This document shows, piece by piece, positions 1 through 8,617 of a DNA stretch of 26,794 nucleotides. Position numbers and translations under genes: made by a program. The first letter of the stretch is position 1; every line of letters begins with the position of its first letter. Location: contig DJVN01000220.1 of NCBI GenBank assembly GCA_002441205.1, positions 1 through 26,794 of the forward strand. The letters run 5' to 3'. The DNA comes from Syntrophaceae bacterium UBA6255 (GTDB lineage: Bacteria; Desulfobacterota; Syntrophia; Syntrophales; Smithellaceae). The notes below the pieces were generated by a model. It did no database searches. It saw only the letters and a list, made by a program, of their open reading frames with translations, and was not told where the DNA came from.

Positions 1-323
1 CCCGTAATCCTCATACGAATGCTGAACTGGAAGAAAACATTCTCAAAGAAATTGAAAAGCTGAAAACTCAACTTGTGCCGGAAGAGGAACTTGCCAAAGC
101 CAAAAACAATATAAGAATGGCCTATATTCAGAATCTCGATTCTAACTCCAAAATTGCTTCCATTTTGGCCTATTATGAAGTTCTGTTGGGAGATTATCAA
201 TATTTTTCCGATTACCTTGATAATATTGACAAGGTCACCTCTGAGGATATACGAAAAGCGGCTAATACTTACCTGAACCATAGTAACCGCACAACAGCGT
301 TTTTAAATAAAAAGGCTCCATAA
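1..323 (+). CDS. M16 family zinc peptidase, C-terminal fragment
   Basis: The reading frame is open from the first bases of the window (codons from position 3) and stops at 323, so the 5' part lies outside. The visible part, about 106 residues, is the tail of the second M16 domain: an acidic helix, the segment LVPEEELAKAKNN, then a helical stretch ending in KAANTYLNHSNRTTAFL. This is how M16 (pitrilysin/processing-peptidase-like) proteins usually end. The next gene, 4 bases downstream, is a second M16 protein that lacks the zinc site. In such tandem pairs one subunit normally carries HxxEH, so this truncated gene is probably the catalytic one; that motif would lie outside the window and cannot be checked here. 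It is likely exported, like its partner. Confidence 0.8.
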   Translation, partial: RNPHTNAELEENILKEIEKLKTQLVPEEELAKAKNNIRMAYIQNLDSNSKIASILAYYEVLLGDYQYFSDYLDNIDKVTSEDIRKAANTYLNHSNRTTAFLNKKAP

Positions 324-327
324 GATT

Positions 328-1770
328 ATGAATAGAAAAACATTGAATCCCTCTATTAGTTTTATCGCTTTCTTACTCCTGACATCGTTGATGTTTCACG
401 GGAATTCTGTCTTCGCCAAGAATAGCGATTCGTCGTTCCCATTACCCGATAAACTCCAATACAAACCCTTGCGCTTTGTATTACCGCAAACACAGCGGGT
501 TGTTCTTGAAAATGGGATGGTTCTTCATATTCTGGAAAATCACGAACTTCCTTTGGTCAATATCAAGGCTTTAATTAAAACCGGAACCATGCATGATCCT
601 TCGGGTAAAGAAGGCACCGCCGCATTGACCGCCTATGTAATGAGAACCGGAGGCACGTCAAGGTTAAACAGTGCGGAAGTGGATTTTGAGTTTGATATGA
701 TGGCGGCTTCGGCATCCGTTGCCATGTCCATGGACTCGGCCCAGGCCGGTTTGTCTGTTTTAAACACCCACCTTGACCGCGGACTGGAACTGATGTCACA
801 AATTTTTATTCATCCCGCTTTTGAGCAGGATAAATTTGAACTGGCCCGTCAATTAAAAAATGAAGAGATCAGGAGAATCAAGGATGATCCGCAAAAACTT
901 GCTTTTCAGGAATTTAACAAGCTTATTTATCACAAGGATCCGCGCGGCCGTTTCCCGTCGCATCAATCACTCGCCAACATAAAACGCGACGATCTCGTTG
1001 ACTTCCACCGTCGATTTTTTCTGCCCCATAATATCATGTTTGCCGTCAGCGGAGATATCACGAAGGACGAGGCTGTAAAAATATTTAATCGCCATTTCGG
1101 CGACTGGAAAACGGAAAAGATTTCTACCGACATTGCGAAACCGGTCCCGGGATTCCATGCAGGTATTTACTTGTTCGATAAAGATATTTCTCAGTCCACC
1201 ATTATCAGCGGTCAATTTACCGTCAACAAAAATCATCCTGATTTTTACGCTTTTACTGTTCTGGATTTCATTGTCGGCAGCGGCGGTTTTCCTTCCCGGA
1301 TTTTCAGTACGGTGCGGAATAATGAAGGATTGGCCTACAGTGCCGGGAGCTTTTATCGTGCCAAACCGGAATATGGGGTTTTTGGATGTTACGCATTTAC
1401 CAAGACATCTTCTACAGTAAAAACGCTTTCTCTCCTGGATGCCATCATAGACGATGTTCAGTCCCAGTCGATTACGACAAGAGAACTGGATTGGGCCAGG
1501 AAATCTATTAATGACGGTTTCATCTTTTCGTTTTCCACGCCCGAGCAAATCGTCTGGCAACAAATGAATATTGAATATGAAAAATTACCGTCTGATTTCC
1601 TTATGCATTACCGGGACAGGATAGAAAATGTTTCAATAAAAGACGTAAATCATACGGCCGCCAAATATCTGGATAAAACAAAAAATATTGTCTTAATCCT
1701 GGGCGACAGTAAAAATATCGTTCCCTCTCTCTCCCCGGACGGGTACAGGTTCATTACGCCCCAAGAATAA
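328..1770 (+). CDS. M16 family peptidase-like protein, non-catalytic subunit
   Basis: The 480-residue product has a clear signal peptide (hydrophobic core about residues 11-25, likely cleavage after VFA at residue 30), so it should be periplasmic or envelope-bound. It has the two-domain M16 layout. Where an active M16 enzyme has HxxEH, the aligned residues are LTAYV (about 100-104), so both histidines and the glutamate are gone. The C-terminal domain keeps the substrate-binding R and Y (R330 and Y337 in RNNEGLAYS). This is the pattern of the inactive partner in heterodimeric M16 peptidases, where one subunit holds the zinc and the other the R/Y pair. The start ATG lies 4 bases after the upstream M16 stop, so the two are almost certainly one operon. 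Target peptides are unknown. Confidence 0.88.
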   Translation: MNRKTLNPSISFIAFLLLTSLMFHGNSVFAKNSDSSFPLPDKLQYKPLRFVLPQTQRVVLENGMVLHILENHELPLVNIKALIKTGTMHDPSGKEGTAALTAYVMRTGGTSRLNSAEVDFEFDMMAASASVAMSMDSAQAGLSVLNTHLDRGLELMSQIFIHPAFEQDKFELARQLKNEEIRRIKDDPQKLAFQEFNKLIYHKDPRGRFPSHQSLANIKRDDLVDFHRRFFLPHNIMFAVSGDITKDEAVKIFNRHFGDWKTEKISTDIAKPVPGFHAGIYLFDKDISQSTIISGQFTVNKNHPDFYAFTVLDFIVGSGGFPSRIFSTVRNNEGLAYSAGSFYRAKPEYGVFGCYAFTKTSSTVKTLSLLDAIIDDVQSQSITTRELDWARKSINDGFIFSFSTPEQIVWQQMNIEYEKLPSDFLMHYRDRIENVSIKDVNHTAAKYLDKTKNIVLILGDSKNIVPSLSPDGYRFITPQE

Positions 1771-1792
1771 CAAAACTTCACAAGGAATTTAT

Positions 1793-3034
1793 ATGGTTGA
1801 CGAAATAAAATTCAAAAAAATATCTCAACGAATAGATGCTTACCGCGAGGCAATGATTGAATTGCAGACAAAACTTTGTTCTCATCCGGCGGTTGGGCCT
1901 GAAAATGGCGGAGACGGAGAATTGCTGAAAGCCAATTTCCTGATAGATTACCTTATGAAAATGGGCTTTAAAATCTTCCGCCATTATGATGCAAAAGACG
2001 AAAGAGTTTCCTCCGGAATCCGCCCTAATTTTGTCACAACCATAGAGGGCAGGAATAAAAGCCGGTTTGTCTGGATTATCACCCATATCGATATTGTCCC
2101 ACCGGGTGAATTGCGTCTATGGAGCCGCGATCCCTACCAGGCTTACGTTCAGGACGGCCATATTTTCGGACGCGGCGTGGAAGATAACCAGCAGGATCTT
2201 GTCGCTTCTATTTTTGCCGCCAAAGCTCTGCTGGACGAAGGATTCGTTCCGGAACGTTCCGTTAATCTTGCTTTTGTTTCCGATGAAGAAACGTCCAGCA
2301 GCATGGGTTTGTATTACATGATCGATTCGTCAGAAAAGCTTTTTAATGATGACGATCTCATTGTTGTTCCCGATTCGGGAAATCCCGAAGGGTCACTGAT
2401 TGAAGTGGCGGAGAAAAGCATGCTTTGGCTTTGCTTTAAAACAAAAGGCAAACAATGTCACGGTTCTAATCCGCAGTTGGGCAATAACGCGTTTGTCGCC
2501 GCATCCCATCTGGTAACAAAATTAATCAAACTGAAGAAGATTTTTTCCAAAACAGATCCTCTGTTTGACCCGCCGCAAAGCACGTTTGAACCCACGAAAA
2601 AGGAAGCCAATGTCGGTAACATCAATACGATTCCCGGCGAAGATGTTTTCTACATGGATTGCCGGGTGTTGCCGGAATATGATTTGCAAGATGTTCTTTC
2701 CGAAATCCAAAAGATTGTGCGCGGCGTCGAAAAAAAGTTCAAGGTGCAGGTGGAAATATCAACGGCGCAATATGTTCAATCCGCAAAACCGACAGCTCCC
2801 GATGCGCCTGTTGTTCTGGCTCTTCAAGAAGCCATTCAGAAGGTCTACAATGTAAAAACGTTTGCGGGAGGCGTTGGAGCCGGCACGGTTGCTTCCTATA
2901 TCCGAAAAAAGAATTATCCCGTAGCCGTATGGTCGAAAACGAATCAAACCGCCCATCAACCGGATGAAAACTGCCCAATTCAAAACATGATTGATAATGC
3001 CAAGGTATTTGCCTATTTGTTTTTACGAAATTGA
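1793..3034 (+). CDS. M20 family metallo-hydrolase (ArgE/DapE/ACY1-like)
   Basis: This 413-residue protein has the di-zinc M20 metal ligands in order: H98 and D100 in THIDIVP, D131 in GRGVEDNQQD, the E165/E166 pair in SDEETSS, D194 in VVPDSG and H388 in TAHQPDE. The central dimerisation (lid) domain lies roughly at residues 205-320. The family removes acyl or aminoacyl groups from amides (acetylornithine, succinyl-diaminopimelate, dipeptides). The sequence alone does not fix the substrate, and no arginine or lysine genes sit next to it. It has no signal peptide, so it is cytoplasmic. The ATG is preceded by AAGGA at good spacing. It follows the M16 pair by 22 bases, so it is likely cotranscribed, perhaps finishing peptide breakdown (inference). 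Confidence 0.88.
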   Translation: MVDEIKFKKISQRIDAYREAMIELQTKLCSHPAVGPENGGDGELLKANFLIDYLMKMGFKIFRHYDAKDERVSSGIRPNFVTTIEGRNKSRFVWIITHIDIVPPGELRLWSRDPYQAYVQDGHIFGRGVEDNQQDLVASIFAAKALLDEGFVPERSVNLAFVSDEETSSSMGLYYMIDSSEKLFNDDDLIVVPDSGNPEGSLIEVAEKSMLWLCFKTKGKQCHGSNPQLGNNAFVAASHLVTKLIKLKKIFSKTDPLFDPPQSTFEPTKKEANVGNINTIPGEDVFYMDCRVLPEYDLQDVLSEIQKIVRGVEKKFKVQVEISTAQYVQSAKPTAPDAPVVLALQEAIQKVYNVKTFAGGVGAGTVASYIRKKNYPVAVWSKTNQTAHQPDENCPIQNMIDNAKVFAYLFLRN

Positions 3035-3060
3035 ATAATGAATCTTTCATAAATTATTCA
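3032..3060 (+). other. Inverted repeat at the end of the M20 gene
   Basis: TGAATAAT (3032-3039, containing the M20 stop codon) is matched by ATTATTCA (3053-3060), and an inner ATGAA/TTCAT pairing makes a near-continuous AT-rich hairpin. No T-run follows, so it is not a classical intrinsic terminator; it could be a mRNA 3' end stabiliser or chance. The remaining gap to phoH (3061-3206) shows nothing else I can support. Confidence 0.35.
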
Positions 3061-3206
3061 TCGTCGGAAATGGGTGTATCTGATTTTCTATTTATAATAC
3101 AGAACCTTAGAGGTTCTCCAATATGTATTGCATTGAACATATCAACATGATAGAAGCTTTTTTCACACACACAGAAGGATATTTTATTTAGAGGCTTATA
3201 AAAACG

Positions 3207-4202
3207 TTGATAAAAACACCCAAGAGCGCCGATGCAGAGAAAATTTTCTTTGCGGACCACAATCTGCTCAAAAATCTCTGCGGCGAACATGATAAGAATT
3301 TAAAATTCATTGAAAAGCTGGAACCTGTAAAAATAAAAGCCTGGGGAAACAGCGTTACGATTTCCGGCGGAAACGGTCATGTCCATAAAGTCAGCACAAT
3401 GCTTCAGCAGCTTTATGCCATCATGGAAAAAGGCTGGCATATTCAAGCGGCCGACATCGATTACGCCCATCGCATTCTTTCCGAAGACATCACGTTTGAA
3501 CTGGCCAGTATTTTTTTGGATACGGTTTTCATTTCGTCTCAAAAAAGAGTCATTACTCCCAAAAGCATCGCTCAAAGGTTCTATATTGAATATATAAGGA
3601 ATTTTGACATGGTTTTTGCCATAGGACCTGCCGGTACCGGAAAAACCTACCTGGCCATGGCCATGGCTGTATCGTATTTGTTGGAGCGGAAAGTTCAAAG
3701 AATCATTCTGGCGCGTCCTGCGGTAGAAGCCGGTGAAAGACTTGGTTTCCTGCCGGGAGATCTGGCGGAAAAAGTAAACCCCTATCTTCGTCCCCTTTAT
3801 GATGCGCTTTATGATATGCTGGACATGGAAAGAGCAACCGCGCTTATCAATAAAGGATTAATCGAAGTAGCGCCCCTCGCTTTTATGCGGGGCAGAACGC
3901 TTAATGATTCCTTTATTATCCTCGATGAAGCGCAAAACACGACATCGGAGCAAATGAAAATGTTTCTCACGAGGCTGGGGTTCGGCTCCAAGGCAATCAT
4001 AACCGGCGATATTACACAGGTAGATTTGCCGACGGAAAAAATTTCCGGACTGGTGGAAGCCGAGAAAATCCTGAAAAAATATTCCAGCATTCGCTTTGTC
4101 CGTTTTTCAGAAATTGACGTTATCCGGCATCCCCTGGTTCAGGATATAATAAAAGCTTACGCGCATTTGGATAAAGAAAAAACGGGAAATAACAAAAAAT
4201 AA
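3207..4202 (+). CDS. PhoH family ATPase
   Basis: PhoH-type P-loop ATPase, 331 residues, the usual length for the PhoH/YbeZ type. The Walker A motif GPAGTGKT is at residues 140-147 and the Walker B motif FIILDEAQN at 236-244; ARPAVEAGERLGFLPGD between them is characteristic of the family. The N-terminal ~110 residues form the small nucleic-acid-binding-like domain often found in PhoH/YbeZ proteins. The start is a TTG: an in-frame stop lies 18 bases upstream and no ATG fits. A GAGG at 3191-3194 is the only Shine-Dalgarno-like sequence and is rather distant. The gene is followed after 4 bases by the 7TM-HD gene and then ybeY, a conserved cluster. YbeZ/PhoH is linked with YbeY in rRNA maturation and RNA decay in other bacteria; the exact biochemical role is still uncertain. 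Confidence 0.93.
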   Translation: MIKTPKSADAEKIFFADHNLLKNLCGEHDKNLKFIEKLEPVKIKAWGNSVTISGGNGHVHKVSTMLQQLYAIMEKGWHIQAADIDYAHRILSEDITFELASIFLDTVFISSQKRVITPKSIAQRFYIEYIRNFDMVFAIGPAGTGKTYLAMAMAVSYLLERKVQRIILARPAVEAGERLGFLPGDLAEKVNPYLRPLYDALYDMLDMERATALINKGLIEVAPLAFMRGRTLNDSFIILDEAQNTTSEQMKMFLTRLGFGSKAIITGDITQVDLPTEKISGLVEAEKILKKYSSIRFVRFSEIDVIRHPLVQDIIKAYAHLDKEKTGNNKK

Positions 4203-4206
4203 TGAT

Positions 4207-6570
4207 ATGAAGTTTATTGCAAAAACAAAAAATCAAGCGATTAGCATATTGAACAAGTTTCTGGAAATAGCCGGACCTTATTTCGGCTTTGTAAAGAACA
4301 GCCTTTTCCAGAGATGGGCCATTGCTGTCATCCTGTGTTCAGTCCTGGCTCTGATTATGGCTCCGGATCTTTATTTGTCGGAACCGAAATTTCAACTGGG
4401 CATGGTTGCGCCCAAAAACATCAAGGCGGATTATGCCTTTCTTGTGGAAGATGAGATAGCGGCAGAACAGAAAAAAATTGAAGACGCGGAAAATATAAAA
4501 CCTGTATATGATTTCAACGGTAAAATTGCCGATTATATCAAGACTAAATTATTAAAGGCCCTTTCTCTCGCTGCTGAAAATTATCAGCCAGCTTTAAAAG
4601 ATCAATCAACCCATCATGGTGATGTTAATAAACTGCAAAAAGAAAAAAAACGACTGGAATCCAATTTGGGCATCTATCTCAGCGCTAAAGAGTTTTATGT
4701 TCTCAGTGAATATAAATTTTCCGAGGAACTGCAGAAGAAACTTTCCAATCTGATCATTTCCTTTTATGAAAAAAAATTCATAACCAATGATAGTTTGCGT
4801 CATTCAGAAAAGCAAAAAGGTTTCATTATCCGGAATTTAACAACACAAATTTCCGAAGAAATCAAAGATTCCTCCTATTTGTTGAATATCAATGAAATAG
4901 ACAATGCCCTGTTGAAATCAGTTGACATGATCTTTCGCGCTGATGAAAGTTCCCTGAAAGATGCCGTTTTTTCGATAACAAAGAAGCTGATCGAACCGAA
5001 TCTGACCTTTAATAAAGAAGCGACTGAAAAGAAGAAGTTAGCGGTCATAGGAGAAGAAAGCTCGACGTTCTTTAAGGTTGAAAAAAATGAAATGATCGTG
5101 CGGGAAGGAGAAAAAATCGGTTATCTGGCATTAGCCAAGTTAAACGCCTATTTCAAAGATGCTGAAGAAAACAGATTTTCCAGAATAGCCGTGACCCTGG
5201 GATTTTTCTTCACAGCCATGTTTCTTTCCATTGTATTGTATCTCTGGCGCACGCGAAACTGGAGCAAGACATCGGAACGTTCCAATCTTGATTTGCTTGT
5301 TTTCGGTATTATCGCCCTGCTGCAAATTGTGCTCATCAAAGCGGGAATGTTTATTTCCATTGCGGTTAACCGGTCATTCCCCTTTATCCCCGCAGAGGCA
5401 TGTTATTATGCCATTCCTTTTGCCCTGGGAGCAATGACCACGGCAATTTTGATCAACAGAAATGTCGCTTTGATTATCAGTGCGTTGACCTCTTTCATGA
5501 TTGGATTTATTTTTGATGAAAAAATTATTTTCCCCTTGTTTTCTTTTCTTGGATCGATTGCCGCATCGTATCAGATTGTGCGCATCCGTCAGCGTTCCGT
5601 CTTTTTTAAAATAGGCGTCTTCCTCGGCATTATTAACATGATGGCCATCGTATGCCTTAATTTCATAACAGGTAACGTCTTCAACGATTTGCTCTGGCGA
5701 CTGGTGATGGGATTCGCAGGCGGAATTTTCACCGGAGTGCTTGTCGCGGGCATTACGCCCATTTTTGAAAGTCTTTTCGGTTTTATTACCGATATCAAAC
5801 TTCTGGAACTGGCCAATCTTAATCAACCCCTTTTCCAGAGAATGATTATTGAAGCTCCGGGGACATACCATCATTCTATTATCGTTTCTTCTCTTGCAGA
5901 AGCGGCTGCAGAAGCCATCGGCGCCAATTCTCTTCTGGTAAAAGTGAGTGCATACTATCACGATATAGGAAAGCTGAAAAAACCTCAGTATTTTATTGAG
6001 AATCAGGCCCACACGGATAATAAACATGATAAATTATCTCCCAAGATGAGCAGCCTGATCATCATCTCTCACGTGAAAGACGGTTGCGAACTTGCCGCGC
6101 AAGCGAAACTTGGCAGATTGATTATCAATTTAATCCGTCAGCATCACGGAACCAGCATTGTCAGTTATTTCTATGACAAAGCAAAAAAAAATAAAGACGA
6201 ATCCATTCGCTCTTTGTCAGAAAGCGATTTCCGTTATCCCGGTCCGAAGCCACAGACAAAAGAAGCCGGACTGATGATGCTGGCTGATGTGGTTGAAGCG
6301 TCATCACGCACACTTTCCAATCCAACGCCGGCAAGAGTCAAATCATTGGTCAGAGAAAGAATTGAAGGCATTTATATGGATGGGCAGCTCAACGAATGCG
6401 AATTGACGCTCAGCAATTTAAACACGATTGCAGAAACATTTACAAAAATTCTCACGGGAATATTCCATCATCGCGTTGATTATCCTGAAACACCTCCCAA
6501 GGAGACCAACGGCAAAAAAGACTACCATGAAAATACAAATAAAAAACAAGCAAACCAAGGTCAAGGTTGA
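4207..6570 (+). CDS. 7TM-HD domain phosphohydrolase (PgpH/YqfF-like)
   Basis: Membrane protein of 787 residues. After a first transmembrane helix (about 37-57) comes a ~260-residue extracytoplasmic domain, then a block of hydrophobic helices (about 325-520), and a cytoplasmic HDIG-type HD domain: H555/H556 in TYHHSI, the HD pair H585-D586 in YYHDIGKL, and a further QHHG motif. The domain order matches the 7TMR-HDED plus HD family. Its best-known member, Listeria PgpH, degrades cyclic di-AMP; that activity is inferred here. No diadenylate cyclase gene is in the window. The gene starts 4 bases after phoH, and its 3' end overlaps ybeY by 44 bases, so translation is probably coupled. Confidence 0.92.
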   Translation: MKFIAKTKNQAISILNKFLEIAGPYFGFVKNSLFQRWAIAVILCSVLALIMAPDLYLSEPKFQLGMVAPKNIKADYAFLVEDEIAAEQKKIEDAENIKPVYDFNGKIADYIKTKLLKALSLAAENYQPALKDQSTHHGDVNKLQKEKKRLESNLGIYLSAKEFYVLSEYKFSEELQKKLSNLIISFYEKKFITNDSLRHSEKQKGFIIRNLTTQISEEIKDSSYLLNINEIDNALLKSVDMIFRADESSLKDAVFSITKKLIEPNLTFNKEATEKKKLAVIGEESSTFFKVEKNEMIVREGEKIGYLALAKLNAYFKDAEENRFSRIAVTLGFFFTAMFLSIVLYLWRTRNWSKTSERSNLDLLVFGIIALLQIVLIKAGMFISIAVNRSFPFIPAEACYYAIPFALGAMTTAILINRNVALIISALTSFMIGFIFDEKIIFPLFSFLGSIAASYQIVRIRQRSVFFKIGVFLGIINMMAIVCLNFITGNVFNDLLWRLVMGFAGGIFTGVLVAGITPIFESLFGFITDIKLLELANLNQPLFQRMIIEAPGTYHHSIIVSSLAEAAAEAIGANSLLVKVSAYYHDIGKLKKPQYFIENQAHTDNKHDKLSPKMSSLIIISHVKDGCELAAQAKLGRLIINLIRQHHGTSIVSYFYDKAKKNKDESIRSLSESDFRYPGPKPQTKEAGLMMLADVVEASSRTLSNPTPARVKSLVRERIEGIYMDGQLNECELTLSNLNTIAETFTKILTGIFHHRVDYPETPPKETNGKKDYHENTNKKQANQGQG

Positions 6571-6985
6571 AAAGCGCAGAATCCGCAAAACGGTCTCCAG
6601 ACTCTTTGAAATTCTTTGTTGCCAGGATAAAGAAATCAGCGTTTTCTTTACTGACGATGATCATATTAAAAAACTGAACAACGACTATTTGGGAAGGAAT
6701 AAATCAACCAATGTTCTTTCTTTTTCGCTGCAGGAAGGAGAATATGGAGAGATCAATCCACACATCATGGGGGATATCGTCATCTCCGTGGATACCGCTA
6801 AAAAAGACGCTTCCAAAGGCCATTTAACCTTGGAGCAGGAAATTGATTTTCTCCTCATTCACGGTATGCTTCATCTTTTAGGTTATAATCATGAAGATAC
6901 GTCCCGAAAACAAGCAAGGGAGATGCGCAAAAAAGAAAGGGAGTTATTCAATATCATTCATTGCCGTCATAAAAGATTAATATAA
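6527..6985 (+). CDS. ybeY: Endoribonuclease YbeY
   Basis: A 152-residue protein of the UPF0054/YbeY family, the metal-dependent RNase needed for 16S rRNA 3' end maturation and ribosome quality control. The metal-binding signature HGMLHLLGYNH is at residues 112-122 with H112, H116 and H122 in place; the usual D before the last histidine is N here. KSTNVLSF (59-66) and the MGDI..S segment are also typical. The open frame extends upstream to 6428, but homology starts at the ATG at 6527; AAGGAG at 6499-6504 lies 22 bases upstream, longer than ideal. The gene overlaps the end of the 7TM-HD gene by 44 bases in another frame. Confidence 0.93.
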   Translation: MKIQIKNKQTKVKVEKRRIRKTVSRLFEILCCQDKEISVFFTDDDHIKKLNNDYLGRNKSTNVLSFSLQEGEYGEINPHIMGDIVISVDTAKKDASKGHLTLEQEIDFLLIHGMLHLLGYNHEDTSRKQAREMRKKERELFNIIHCRHKRLI

Positions 6986-7020
6986 AATATTATTTTTTCA
7001 TTATCTCAGGAGGAGTTTAA

Positions 7021-7773
7021 ATGAATTTGTCCCTGGAAAATAAAGTGGCATTAGTCACAGGCGGAAGCAGAGGAATCGGCCGGGCGATCGCTAAAGGATT
7101 GGCTCAATCAGGCGCTGACCTGATCATTGCCAGCCGCAAAATAGACGACTTGGAAAAAGTAGCGGAAGAAATCAGAAACATGGGCAGAAAGGCTCTGGCC
7201 GTTGCCACACATATCGGCCGGTTGGATGAAATAAGAAATCTGGTTGATAAAGCCATTGCGAAATTCGGCAGGATTGATATTCTTGTAAATAATGCCGCCA
7301 CGAATCCCACAATGGCGGCCGCAATCGACATCGATGATCGCGCCTGGGATTCCATTATGAATTTGAATCTTAAAGGACTTTTTTTTCTTAGTCAGGCGGT
7401 AGCGCGCATCATGAAGGAAAAAGGTGGCGGCAAGATCATCAACGTTGCATCCGTCGCTGGCATTTCTCCCGATATACTGCCGATTTATTCAATCAGCAAG
7501 GCAGGTGTCATCATGGCGACCAAGGTGATGGCTCAACAATGGGCGGTTTATAATATAAGAGTAAATGCCATCGCGCCAAGTTTAACTAAAACAAAATTCA
7601 GCGAACCGCTGTGGTCAAACCAGGATATTTTGAATATCGCCATGAGCAGAACACCATTGGGGCGTCCAGCCGAGCCTGAAGATATGGTCGGCGCTGTCAT
7701 TTATCTTGCGTCGGATGCTTCAAGCTATGTTACAGGACAAGTGCTTGCGATAGACGGCGGAATAACCGTTTAG
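7021..7773 (+). CDS. SDR family NAD(P)-dependent oxidoreductase
   Basis: Classical short-chain dehydrogenase/reductase of 250 residues. The cofactor motif TGGSRGIG is at 13-20, NNAA at 90-93, the catalytic S144 in NVAS, and Y156/K160 in YSISK. The C-terminal GQVLAIDGGITV is the usual ending of this class. R21 after the glycine loop and the ASRK stretch (37-40) after beta-strand 2 hint at NADP(H), but this is not decisive. Substrate is unknown: FabG-like, glucose-dehydrogenase-like and DHRS4-like enzymes look alike at this level. A strong ribosome site (AGGAGGAG, 7008-7015) precedes the ATG. It lies 35 bases after ybeY and could be read from the same transcript. Confidence 0.9.
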   Translation: MNLSLENKVALVTGGSRGIGRAIAKGLAQSGADLIIASRKIDDLEKVAEEIRNMGRKALAVATHIGRLDEIRNLVDKAIAKFGRIDILVNNAATNPTMAAAIDIDDRAWDSIMNLNLKGLFFLSQAVARIMKEKGGGKIINVASVAGISPDILPIYSISKAGVIMATKVMAQQWAVYNIRVNAIAPSLTKTKFSEPLWSNQDILNIAMSRTPLGRPAEPEDMVGAVIYLASDASSYVTGQVLAIDGGITV

Positions 7774-7880
7774 CTTATAAAAATATTATTCTGTCTATTT
7801 TGTATTACTTCAGTAACATCATATATTTCAATTATATATTTCAAAAAAGCATTGAACTTTGAAGGCTTATAAAGTAATAT
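7774..7880 (+). promoter_or_regulatory. Putative promoter of the lytic transglycosylase gene
   Basis: In the AT-rich gap after the SDR gene, TTGAAC (7852-7857) and TAATAT (7875-7880) are separated by exactly 17 bases, a good sigma-70 pattern. The -10 box ends only 6 bases before the ATG at 7887, so a transcript from here would be nearly leaderless. The rest of the gap shows no clear terminator. Confidence 0.4.
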
Positions 7881-7886
7881 TCAGGC

Positions 7887-8519
7887 ATGGGAAATTTGCT
7901 GCACATACTTTTTAGATTAAATCGAAAATTATTTTCACTAAATTTTTGCGCCGTTTTGCTAGTTTTCTCAATAATAACAGCAGCGAACATAGTTCATGCT
8001 GATATTTACAAATATGAGGATAATGAAGGCGTTTTGCATCTGACCAATGTGCCCTCCGATCCCAGTGTAAAGTATGTTGTGGTCATGAGAGAAAAAAGAA
8101 TTCTTTTCCAGCCTACTCTTGACGTTACTAAATATGATCATCTCATCCATAAAGCCGCTGACAAATTCAAGCTGGATTCGGCCTTGATTAAAGCGATTAT
8201 CAAGGCGGAATCGAACTTCAACCATAAAGCAGTTTCACCGGTAGGAGCCCAGGGATTAATGCAATTAATGCCCAAAACAGCATCGCAACTTAATGTTGAC
8301 GATAGTTTTCATCCGGAAAAAAATATTGAAGGAGGTGCGCGTTATCTTCGTTATCTTCTCAATGTCTACAAGGGCAATTTATCCCTGGCGCTGGCCGCCT
8401 ATAATGCCGGCGAAAGAGCCGTCGCCAAGTATAATTACAGTATCCCCCCGTACCGGGAAACTCAGAATTACGTACGACGCGTTTTGAGTTTTTATAAATC
8501 ATTCAGCGACGAATCGTAA
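7887..8519 (+). CDS. Lytic transglycosylase with DUF4124 and SLT domains
   Basis: A 210-residue exported protein. The signal peptide has its core at about 19-33 and likely cleaves after VHA (residue 38). It is followed by a short DUF4124-type segment (IYKYEDNEGVLHLTNVP, 40-56). The SLT domain (about 84-205) shows the catalytic glutamate E108 in IKAESN, GAQGLMQLMP (120-129), the N-x-E-G-G-A-R-Y-L block (146-154) and LALAAYNAGE (168-177). Such enzymes cleave peptidoglycan between MurNAc and GlcNAc to form 1,6-anhydroMurNAc, in remodelling or to make room for envelope machines. No clear Shine-Dalgarno precedes the ATG. Convergent with the comEA-like gene; the 98 bases between (8520-8617) show no clear terminator. 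Confidence 0.92.
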   Translation: MGNLLHILFRLNRKLFSLNFCAVLLVFSIITAANIVHADIYKYEDNEGVLHLTNVPSDPSVKYVVVMREKRILFQPTLDVTKYDHLIHKAADKFKLDSALIKAIIKAESNFNHKAVSPVGAQGLMQLMPKTASQLNVDDSFHPEKNIEGGARYLRYLLNVYKGNLSLALAAYNAGERAVAKYNYSIPPYRETQNYVRRVLSFYKSFSDES

Positions 8520-8617
8520 GTCCCAAGGCAATGAAACTCAAATATTACAAACACAGCGCACTAATCTTTGTCAGTTGAATTTTCCCAGGATCAAAGCACA
8601 GCGGGCTTCTGCGTTTG

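Noticed and set aside
967..1563. Long minus-strand open frame (198 codons) inside the M16 gene
   Set aside because: It is the antisense shadow of a clearly coding M16 sequence and has no recognisable motifs.
5374..6027. 217-codon minus-strand frame inside the 7TM-HD gene
   Set aside because: It lies opposite conserved helices and the HD motif; its composition is that of a reverse complement of a coding region.
8520..8617. Terminator between the convergent transglycosylase and comEA-like genes
   Set aside because: No stem followed by a T-run could be found.
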